60,000 nt of DNA. Source: Membranipora membranacea (Eukaryota > Bryozoa > Gymnolaemata > Cheilostomatida > Membraniporidae). How positions within the stretch are numbered: position 1 is the stretch's first letter; each line of letters begins with the position of its first letter. Below, in pieces: positions 23,956 to 35,900 of this stretch. Location of the stretch: positions 23,190,001-23,250,000 of the forward strand of contig OU612065.1 in assembly GCA_914767715.1 (NCBI GenBank), written 5' to 3'. The notes under the pieces are model-generated. The model had not been told where the DNA came from and searched no databases. It saw nothing but the letters and a program-made list of their open reading frames with translations. The position numbers were made by a program, and so were the translations under genes.

Positions 23956-26900
23956 TCATTTACCTGCTCCACAGTTCAAAAGGTCGACAGATCCATATCC
24001 AGGTACAGAAGATGGATCAAACGATGATGCCATCTGGCTGGCATCTATACCTACAAAACATAAGTAACAGTGACAAACATGATAGGGCTTCCTAGAATTT
24101 TCTCAAAAAAATTAACCGGATAAAATTTAAACAAAATATGGCTAAAATTTTTCATTACCTGAATAACTTTACCATAGTGGAAATTAAGGCTGTCACTGTC
24201 ATAGATAGAAAATTACCTCGTCTGACTACACGACCTATGATTTTGAAAAATGGTAAACAATAAAGCAATCTTACCGGAGAAGAAGACTTGGACAGAAGTA
24301 CAGTTTCCTCTGGCGATCCCGCTTTTTACATAAACACTCTGTAAGCCGTCAGCATTTACTTCTGTAGCTATCAAATCTGCCATATCATCCCTACAATGAA
24401 TTCAGAGCCATTTAAAACCACTAGAAAACATATAAAATATAACGGCAATGTTACTTTCATTCTGCATCAAAAAAGCTAAAACTGATAACAAAGTACTTGC
24501 AATATGATATTTTACTGGGATCTACTAACCATTGAAAAAAAATTTTCACCTTAATTGGCATTATAATCATTTTAAAGAAAAAATGCTTTACGCTATGTCC
24601 AAAAAGAAGAAAAAAAGATGCAGTTTGTACACTTATGTGAATCGAGCTTATAATTTTTGGAGATAAGTGGTAAGTTGTCACTTAAAAGTGGATAGACATT
24701 ATTAGTTGTACTCACTGGAAAGCTGCTTGTTCTGGTGTAGAGATGTAATATGAGGAGATCTGAGACGCTGGCACAACTGGTACTATGTCTGCACACGCCA
24801 CTCGAGGTGCACCACTGTTCTCAGCATGTATCACTATAGATCTTCCAATAACTAAAAATAACAAGACATGTAGTTTAAGTATGTAGTTATCTTCTCACAA
24901 AATGAAAAAACACAACTCCCAGCTTCATAGAAAGAAATTTGACAAAGCTGAACTGTTTTAACCAAAGTCAATCATCAATGTTGTGACATATTCAACCTAC
25001 ACCAACCTATATAAAGTGATATTATCAAGACTTACTTGAGAAATGGCCGGTGAAATCTAGGAAGTCATCATTGAATACTGCTATGGCTGGCTCGTTTTTA
25101 ATTCCAATGTCGAGTCTTCCAAGTTTACCTGACTGGTCTCCATATTCACATTTACGTGGTGAGGAACTAGAGCAGGAGGTTGAGTATCCCTACAAGAGAG
25201 TAATACGTGTGAGACTATACGAGATCTAATAAGACTTTCGGCAAAGTGATGTTTACACTGACCTATGCAAAGGCTACATCGGAAGTTAAACCGGAGCCCG
25301 GGAGAGTTTAGAGCTCTTTCTCTTACACAATGAAATATTTTCCAAACCTTAACCTATATCGGCTTGTTTCACAATAATTATAAGCGTATCAATAGAATTA
25401 TCTTGTCTTGTCCAAACAGTTGAAGGGCAGTGGTATGAGACAATACTCTTCAGAGAACAGGTGATTGGACACCCATAGTTCTCACAAAGACCCCTAGACT
25501 AGACTATTTCTGTTATTTCTCATAGAATATAACCTGATGTCTGTAGGAAGATAATGCTCCACACAGCATATTTGTGATTATGTAAGTTGTTTGAGAACAG
25601 TGTGGCTTTAGTGCTTAATTCTATTTTTGTAGTAATGATGAATTCTGTGAATGTGGGGTTAAGTTGCCGAGTGTTGTGGAAAGTGGGTAGGGATAAAGGC
25701 AGGGTAATTTTGACTGAGAGTCAGAATTGAACCAAGACCTCCATGGGGATATATAATATATATATATACGTTTGATCTTTTGCGCTAACTAAGCTTCTGA
25801 TGATTTTCCTGTGTGGTTTCAAATTTCACATGAAGTATACCGAACTTGAAATAGCAGCAGCAACTCCGCTTCCATTTTCCATACTGTCACATAAATTTGC
25901 TTTTATTGGGATTTCCCACTTCAATCCAATCCAATCCATGGTATGAAACCAACTCCTGCCCTGTCTAGATGATCAATGGATGGTACCCAAAGGGGAGTCT
26001 GGGCGGCTTTAGTTTAATTCTGCTAGTTAGTGGAGGTCAAAATAATAATTGTCTAATCTGTGAAAATGAGCTAGAACATGGAGTTGACAAGATCTTGGAA
26101 AAATATATAAAAAAATATTTGGAAAGCAGAAATCAACTTTGGTTTGGGCAGGGATGGCAGTATAGAAAGATACAGCCCTGCAACCCATATAAGTTTAAAG
26201 CACTTACAGCAGCACCGACATCAATATTGAAGGGGTTGTAATGCCCTGAGGTGGTAGAGCAATCCTCATTCGCTACTGTCGAGATGTGAACATGCCAGTT
26301 ATGGTTGATTGATCCAGTAGTGTCAGATTCATTGGAGTACCAGAGTTTGGATATAATATTCACGTCACTTTTTCCTTCAGCAGACACCACTTGGCTCTGT
26401 AAGAAAGAGGAAGGAGTATTCAAACAATGTGCTCATAGCTGGTTTGTACAAATCTTAAAATATGGAAATTATTTGTTCATACACAAGTGGGATACAAGCT
26501 AATAATAAGCTAATAATATATGTTAATGCTTGAAAGTTATCGCCTCAGAATTTTGAGAGAAGATAACCACAATATACTTTGAACAAAATCATGACTGGGA
26601 TTTCGAGCCTTATACCTAAAATAGGGAGATATTAGTCAACATAACATCAGCGAACTATACTTCACTGTACTTACAAATCTTATTTCCCCTTGGATGTCAC
26701 CAGTAAATTCGGCTGTAGCCTCAAATAAAGTGCCGTTCATAGAATCCGAGTCCCATACAGTATCTGCACATTTCCATCGACTTCCATCGGATTTATGAAT
26801 TACTATACTGCGCCCAACTGCAGCGTTCATTCCACTCAATGGAAGGTTTGTGTCTGTTTCCTAAAGGAAAGACATTACTTGGTGATAAAGATTTATTTCA

Positions 26901-29900
26901 AAGCGTGCCCATTATGAAATACTTTCTCAGTGCAATTAGTGAAATTTGCATTTTCCACAGCGCTAAAATGGTAATCAGTGGCGGGTATGCTGCCAGGTAG
27001 ATAGCACCCTTCACAAAATCTGCTATTGTTAGTATACTAAACAAATGCTAATGAAAAGTCAGCAAAAAATTTTCCTTTGGCACAGTAAGCGCTTGAGACT
27101 ATGCATGCAAAGGTAAGTACTATGAGTTGTCGTCACGATGAAAACTTATTTTTGTCTGTCAACAGTGACTTTGCAAGAATAAGTACATTCCATAACTTTT
27201 AGAGTGGTTCACTATATTGGCATGATGTAGGTATCGTTGACAATTGACAATAGTCAATTATTGTGCGCTCTAAATTTCTCTCCTAATCAAAGAAGGATTT
27301 CTCAAGGAATTAAACTACGGAATTACGTTTTGATTGTCCACCAATTACAGGGGCAGGAGGAATATTATCAAATGTCACAAATAAAGTTTGTGCATTGCTG
27401 CATATCCCTTTTATGGCAATTAGGATATCATTTTCTTTACCTGTATTTTATAAAGGGATGTGCCACTCATTGATCCAAACTTGTTGGACAAATCTCCAAT
27501 TTCATATTTATCAAAAGACTGTCCTGCATCGTACACTGTAGCTCCTGCCAATAGAAAAACAACAAGTCTATGGCATTCAAGGTAAGGAAGTAATAGTACT
27601 CGTACCATCCAATGACTAAGGTATAATGACCGGTTATGCATCTCATGATCTTATGTCCCAGGTCAATCATAAACAACAATTATGTAATATGATGACGCTG
27701 TTCCACATGTATAGTTTATTTCTGAGAATAATTGTGGCCATTATCTGATTGGTATAATTCAATTGGGCATGATGCTAGCCTGTCCTAACAAGGATTTGTT
27801 GGTGGGGGGATTTGTTCCCCATCAACATAAATTGTCACGACACATCGCATGAATTGCATGAGTATGTTGATATCATCAGAGTTACGCCAAATATGTTGCA
27901 CAACATTAAATTTTCAAGATCTAGCTTGATATAAACTGATTGCAACTGTATGTTTTCAATTTCACACGCAAAGATAAATAAATGCAGAAAGTGAAATGCT
28001 ACAGACTGAGGCAGTCCCATGATCCTCGGTTTTCGCCGCATGAAAAGGTAACTCCATAAGAAAGCAACTCAAACTAAAAATAATTTAATTATGTAAGCAG
28101 GGAGGGTGGGGCACCCAGCTTCCCTGATGTAAGGCATAAAAATCCTCTATATCACTCACCCAGTGGGTTATAATGACCACCAGTAGTACCGCACACATTG
28201 TCCCCAGGTTGAAGGTAGTTCAGTGGGTATGTATGGATGTGGTAACCACCTGCTTGGCTCGCCAACCCCTCCATATCAACCTCAACAGTTGAGACAGCTG
28301 TCACTCCGCTTGCTGACATAATCATAGATCCAGTGACAACATCTGCAGGTGCTGGACCATCCCATCTAGTGTCTGTTTTTACAACTGGGAGAAGCTGAAA
28401 ATAAAAGAAAACAATTATATGAGCTTCGAACTATAACTATTGAATTATCAACATGCCACAAAATGAACTAGTTCTTGCATAGATAGTCCATATCATAATA
28501 TGGTCAGATATATTTGGCATACCAAAATTATTTTCTGCCATCAGAAGCAAAATCAAAATAAAACTCAAAAAGTCAAACAAAGTACCTTGCGTTTGATGTC
28601 AGCACAGACATAACGAGGGGCAGCCGATTGTGCTTGGTGGATGGTAATAGCTCTGTTAATAACGGAGTAAGCTCCTGAGAGTGGAATGTCATCAGTGTAG
28701 AAGTATTGGTTGAAGTCAGGACTGGCTGCCATGTCAAGAGTCTCCAGGAATTTACCATTCAGATCTCCAACTTCACAGCCTTGCCTGTGAGCCTGGCATG
28801 TTGGACTGTAGATAAGGGAATCTGAAAAGATGAGAAATAATGAGTTGCACAGTTTTCCATCTTCCAGTAGAAGCAAGTATTCATAATCTTTGGTAGAAGA
28901 AAGTGCAACTGAACATGAACATGCCAGTATGACCATTACAAAAAATTATGCATTTCTGAATGGTCACGAAAACTGTCGCTGGCGACGGGTGTTGTAAGAC
29001 ATGTGGCAGATGCTGTATGGGACATATCTAACAGCGCTCAAGGCCTCTACAGTATTGTTGTTTAAACACAATACAGCATTGTCATACCCATAAATACATT
29101 GTGCTTGAGTGCTGTAGACATATCATATTTAGCACCTGCCACAAGTCTCAGAACACCCCAGTGTCGGGTTGGACTACGTGCCTAAAATATGTCTTAGCAT
29201 GCAACATGAGCTGCACCAACAAACTCTCAACTATGGTTTTTTCATAAAACTGGCTACTGCCCATACAGAACTGGACTTTTTCTGTAATGACAACTTTGTG
29301 CTCTTGCGAGTTTGGAAACAAGAAAATTCACACTACCTCCGACAGCAACATCGAATGGGTTCCAATGTCCAGCAGTAGAGGAGCAACGCCCGGTATCAGA
29401 AAGGTAATCGTCCCCCACTTGGCTCGTGTGGATGTGGTATTTGTGTCCAGAGGTCTCTGAACTTCCCTCACCAGAATTTGACATCCTGATGAATAGTGAA
29501 GTGTCTCCCCATGGTTTATTCTCCTCTTGTATTAGAGTTATTGAACCTGTAGAAGAGTCGATTGCATGAGTAAATTATAGGTGTGTAAGCTAAGGGATAA
29601 TCTCTGCAGGTTGATGACCGATTAGTTCAATCCCGACTTTTAATCGGCAAACAATGAAGATAAAGTGAAATTTTCCACATCTGAGCTGGAAAGATTTAAT
29701 CCGCTTAGGAAGAGGGATCATAAATTATTAGGCTTATTAGTCATTATTAAAAACTATTTCCTTTCAGTTCTGGTTTCAAAGTATGTTTAAAGCCACCACA
29801 ACAATGTAGCAGAATGCCGATGAATGAAACTACCACACTGGATATGATTACTATACCTTCCACATCTCCATTGAAGTCAGTATTGGCTACGATTACAGGA

Positions 29901-32900
29901 CCAGGGTAGCCGATAGATGCGCACACCCATCTAGCACCAGTAGGTCTGTGTATGACGATAGACCTGCCGACAATGCTGTATTTACCAAACAATGGTGCAT
30001 ACAAGTCCGTGTAAGTTTCATCGATACTAGATTTGTTTTGGAGTGAGCCATATTTCCCACTCAAATCTCCTATCTACAAACACAAAAACTTCAGATTTGA
30101 AGACTGCCAGAATATTGGTCAGACAGCATCGGTATTGAATTCCTTGCCAGCTAAGATGAATGGCCCACAGAAAATTAGGAATGAAACTCATGTGAATTTG
30201 GTGATGACTGGACATATGAACTTACAAACATATGGCATATGCTCTGACTACTGAGCTTCCCTGACCATTTCTGGGTGTTCCAAATTTCAAATTACAAAAA
30301 AAAGCTGACTTTTATATGGATATTGCTCAGTTGGCTGCAAAGCGAGTTGGTGGCATTACATTATCAGTGTTTGAAAACGTAGTGCCACTAACTCGCAATA
30401 GGGCTGTCTCAGCACTTAGACTAGTATATGGAAGGTAAGATTTCAAATGATGCAGGGTATGGTCCTCTCCATCATCTACTCATTGATAATCATGAGGGGA
30501 ATGAAAGACTTTGAAGGTTTTGCCCTGGTGTCACTGAATTGGCATATCATGTCAAGTAATTTCAATCTGTCACAGTTTTCTTGGCATTAAAATAACACTG
30601 CGATAATCTCTGAAGACAGTCAATGATGCATTAAACCGAGTGTCTCTCTAACTATTCTTTGTTTACTTTCAAGTAATATGGCGTGTTTCATATTAATTTT
30701 AAAACGACTCCAAAATCTATGATTTGTTTATGCCCTGATTTATTGATGATTGATATGTGTTCTACCTCTTTGACATCTTGTGTTGTTCCGACTGATGTTT
30801 CGAAAGGTGTGAAATGTCCTCCGGTAGCTGCAGCTCCACATAGGTCAGTGCCCTCGGCATACTGGTAAGGTAGTGGATATACGTGTATGTGATATCCATC
30901 ACCGTTATTGTCTAGATTCTACAATTTAAAAGTTTGAAACTCCTGAAATTCACAAACTGATCTAGATTCTACAATTCAAAAGTTAAAAACTCTTAAAATT
31001 CACAAACAGAGCATATGTATTAACACTATAGGTTGATCTTCCCAGCTGGGAGGCTGGCGCACAAGGGACAATATATTTGGGGGGGGGGTGATAGCTCAGA
31101 CAATGATATTTCCTTTCATAACAAATACAGGGACTGTTTTATCGGAGACAGGGAATGGATCAGATTATTTGACTGAATCTGTAAATTCAGATCATAGAAA
31201 CAATATAGCTGATGGATTAATTAAGAATATATCACATCACAGATCACGGTTTTTGTCCATGTCACAGATTGATGAAATGCTAACTCGTGATACAATATAG
31301 TATATATCAACCAATGCCAGGCAAATTATATATTATAATATAATATTTAACAAACGATATATTATCATGATATATCAATTGGCCATGTGTGTCATGGGCG
31401 AGCTTTATTATGAAGAACAGATAAATGATGGATTTTTATCTTTTGATTAACCAGCAAGATGACATGGCTAAGTTCTCAACCAAGCTTATGGACATGGTTA
31501 GAATACCAGACCCAAGAGCCAATTGCTCATGACACTGATGGTCAATTGATATCATGATAATATATTGTTTGTTAAATATTATATATATATATATATGTTA
31601 TAATATAATATTTAACAAACAATATATCATCATGGTATCAATTGACCATGTGTGTCATAAGGAAGCTTTATTATGAAGAACAAATAAATGATGGATTTTT
31701 ATCTTTTGATTAACCAGCAAGATGACATGGCAAAGTTATCAACCAAGCTTATGGACATGGTCAGAATACCAGACCCAAGAGCCCTAGCAGATCGTCCACT
31801 AGGTGCCCAATCAGTCAAAAATCCTGCTAGAAGGGTTAGTGAAATTTTGTGTACGTTTTCTTTCTCACAATTTTTTGCACATCAATGCAAGCATAATTTC
31901 TGAATGAAAATTATGTCAAAGATGTCAAATATAGATCCATAAAGAGTATTCATTCGAGCTGACCTATTACTATTTGTATTCAATCATGTGCAGTTGAATA
32001 AGTTTCTAAAAAAACATTGAGGAGTTAAGTCTAGTAATATCTATAGTCTCTGGTAATATGCTAAATTTTAGGTCAGCTAACATTTACTCAACTGCCTCGC
32101 TAAAACCCCAACCTAAGCACACAAATTTAGCGCTAGCTGTCATTAAAGGGTGGTCCACATTGTCCCAGATAACACTGGGATGCCATCATCCTAGATGTTA
32201 TCCCAGATGGTCCTAGTCTTATGTTCACATTACAAAACTTATTCCAGAGAAGCAATTAGGTTTTTATCTGGGATAGTGTTGGGATAATTATGATATATGT
32301 TCACATTGTCTAGGAATGTCTCAGATAGTCTTTATGTTGTATTCACATAGTACCCAGATGTAAAATGAGTCTGGGACAGTCTGGGACAGACTGGGACAGT
32401 CTGGGACAGTCTGGGACAATCTGGGACAGTATCTGGAAAGTTTGAGGCATACGAACCTGAAGGTTGACATTGACAGTGGTTGGTTTGTAAGGATTCTGCT
32501 GAGTGAAAGTTATCTCCCCTTGTACACCATCTCTGCTGAAGATCGCCTGTACTGTCTTTGGTTTGTAATCGTGTAGGTTGGCACAGGAAGTGTCACCATT
32601 TACCTCAAGTTTCACCCATCCACCTAAAATAGATGATAACGCAATTGATTGGTGAGTTTTTTTGGTACAATTCTCGAATCAATTAAACCTCGCAATTGCA
32701 TGCTTGAAATGAAATTGCAAGTTTTGCCAATGATTGGCAATTACTTGGTATTTCGGGACGAGGAAATGAAAAACTGTCACAAGATGGTTGTTGATTGGAC
32801 TGAGAAACATGAGATAGCAAATAAAAAAACAGGAATGTCCAATCAACAATCATCTTTTGGCTCGAATCAGCAATCCAGAAAACAACCAACACTGCATGAC

Positions 32901-35900
32901 CAATCAAATTAATGGGGCTGTGGTCTACTGAGCTACCTCCCTTTGTACACTGACATCACAAACTTGTAAGCAGGGAAAAGATGCATGCTATAAGAGGCCA
33001 TCTTGTTATTTGGTAAATATCAATTTTGAACTCTGACTGCAAAGAATGATATAATTGTATTCATGTTACCACATTACCATTCCATTCATGTATCAATGCA
33101 TCAAATAAAACATTGAGAGTGCAAATTTATGGCAGCCTTTGGAGCCTTGTGACTTACTGCTAAAGTCGTAGCCTGAGGTTTCAATAATTTGCATTGCTCT
33201 CTGGCTGCTCCCCCCTCCAGCAACAGGTATGTTCTTAATCTCAGCCACCATATTTGTTGAGGATACACCACTACACCTCTCTCCTACTGTGATGACCTGC
33301 TGAGGGATATCCGGTAAATCAGCGTTGACCGTACCACTGTATACGTTCAGGCTGAACAGAAAAAAAAACAGAAGTTAAATATGTTATGTATAATTGGTGG
33401 GGAAATTAACAGCTGAAAAGGGAGCCAGTGCAGGGTAGCCACAATCGCTGATTTATTAACCAATAACAAGAATCTCTTCATCTCTTCATCTCTTCAATAA
33501 AACGTCTAGAATCTCTTCATACATAACATGACTCCATAGATAAGAAAACATAGATTTATAAATATAAATATCCTGACTTTCTAGGAACACAAATACAAAT
33601 AAGCAGCTGAAAGGGGGGGGGGGCAGGTCAGGCTTACCAGGTACGGTAAGCTACTAACAACCAAAAATAAAACGACTAGAATCTCTTCTTCATACATGGC
33701 AAAAAAGATAGATTCATTCATTGTATCACTGAGTAGAGGTGTCCTTATTTTCTGTTCTTATGGACGAGTGTAAGCTCCTGCGCTCAGTGTAACAAATTAG
33801 GACTGTCAGCTAAATTACCGCCCAGCCTAGTAACATGACGGATTACAGAGTGCCATATCCATGGACAATATTTAACTTTTGGGAAATCTCCGGCATACTT
33901 AATTTATTCAAGGTAAAACCAGATACCGAAAGGCTTCGTTAAGACGAAATGTAAATTTGACTTCTGTACACAGCTCAAACAAATTTTAATTTATCATTTA
34001 ATTGATTTTCATGTCTCCCCTACTCAACAAAGTCTATCAAGAGAACAATTGAACTCTGCCCTATATATCAGAACTATTGTTACCAGAAGAAAAATTGTTC
34101 AAAGATAATTTGTTGGCTGGTTTTCAGGGAAAGATAATTATCATCACCCGATCATTCAGAATTGTGAAGAAAATCGTTAAAAGCCAATGTTAGGAATCCA
34201 TGACATATATATATAATGTTGCAAAACCTTTTAGTTTGCGGATAGGAAGTCATGGATTCCTAAAATTGGCTGTCAACGATTTTCTTCACCATTCTGAATG
34301 ATGCTGTGAGGATATCTTTCCCTGAAAACCAGCCAACAGATTATCTTCGAAAGATTGTGTTTTGGTAACAATAATTTTGGTGGAATTAATTCAGCTAGTG
34401 TCTACCGACACCCTGATGTGTCATGCAAAGAGGTTGCCAAGGTAATCTAACAGATGGTTTGTAATCGTTTCAAATCGACTGACCGACTAATCCGCCTAAA
34501 GGGGTCAAACATATAACAACCGTAATCCAGTTAATAATGGCTTACGTTGTAGTAGCAGAATCTAGGGAGACAGTACTGAACAGATCGGTGAATATTGCAT
34601 AGCGAGAGCCTATTTGTCGTATAACTACGTTGCCCGCAGTGTGACCGTTGATGATGGCGTATGTCAGCGGCTCTGGGCCTTGTATGGTGGCGCATGCTCT
34701 CGAGTTTCCATTCACCAGAAATAATGTTCGTCCTAAAAATACATCAAAATCAGTGGAGGCAAAAAGTAACACTAAAATAAAAAAAACCAATCAATCATCC
34801 GCACCCAAACATCACTTCTTTTTCTAACTGTCCAGTGATGATTCAAGTCAAGATTTATATCGCTGTAATATTTTTATAGGTTTCCTATTTCTAATTTATC
34901 AAAGAAGAGGTGGCCTGGTATAGTTACCCAGACTTCTTTATCAGGAGTGATTTATCTTATGCTCTCAGTTGTGAAATATTGCAAAGATATTGCTGAGTAA
35001 TTGCGAAATTTGAAAGTGAGAGTTTGGGGAATTTGGACTTCCAGTTATTATGAAATAAGAGCCGATATCAAGCTCTTTGCTGATATCATTGCATATCTGT
35101 GGTTTATATCCTTGTTGGAGCTTCAAACGTGTGCCGTTTCATGACAAAACAACAACGTATTCGAAGGCGTTTAGGTACACTCAAACTCTGCTCAGGTTCC
35201 TAGTAGCGGCATTCTTTTAACAAACGCATCTCATGTTTGGGCTGTGGTTGATGATAGAATGCCACCACTCGCAACCTGGGCATAGTTGAGCACCTAAACT
35301 AGTAAATTTAAACCTGGGATTGGAGGGTATTTCTTATTGTTACACCTCAATGTTTCTAATGGTAATTATGTTGCAATTTACAGCCTCCACAATTATGTCA
35401 ACGCTAATGAAGATTTGTTTACTAGTAACAACTACCCTGGACCATTAAGGGAAAATGTGAGGCAAAATCATTACTCATGCCAACCATTTACTTCTGCTAC
35501 TTGGGAGTGGGAATGGCATTTCAAATCAAATCAACCTGAGCTTCAGCCTTGGACATGTAACTAGATTGAAATACTGAATATACTGCTGTGCCTGACTCAT
35601 GAAGGGGATTGGCATGTGGACCAGTGTCAAAAATAAGACTTGTCTAAAATTAGTTCACATACCAAGAATTGCATCAGGACCCTCGAAGAGCGAGACGTCG
35701 TCTAAATCTATCTCCGTGTTAGAACCAACATTCGGTACATTCAAGGATTCAGTCAGGTTATGCAATCTACAAACAGAAACAGACAGTCATAGATGTACCT
35801 TTGGTGACAAGGCAAGAGTTGCAACAATGAGGAAAATTATATTCAAACGCCGTGTAATGGTTTAATACCATGGTCGATTGATTTGTTCCGGGCACTGATT

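Larger units (their letters stand above)
29901..32558 (-). other. CSRP-B SOD domain 1 (copper ligands intact)
   Basis: Exons 6-8: GDGYHIHVYPLP, AATGGHFTPFE, K-E then IGDLSGKYG, IVGRSIVIH and ARWVCASIGYPG. The usual N-P-F after the third histidine is T-P-F here, unlike its CSRP-A counterpart. Confidence 0.82.

Noticed and set aside
30683-30868. 61-codon + strand open frame
   Set aside because: Antisense to CSRP-B exon 7 (30766-30918), which carries the H-I-H and G-G-H copper motifs.
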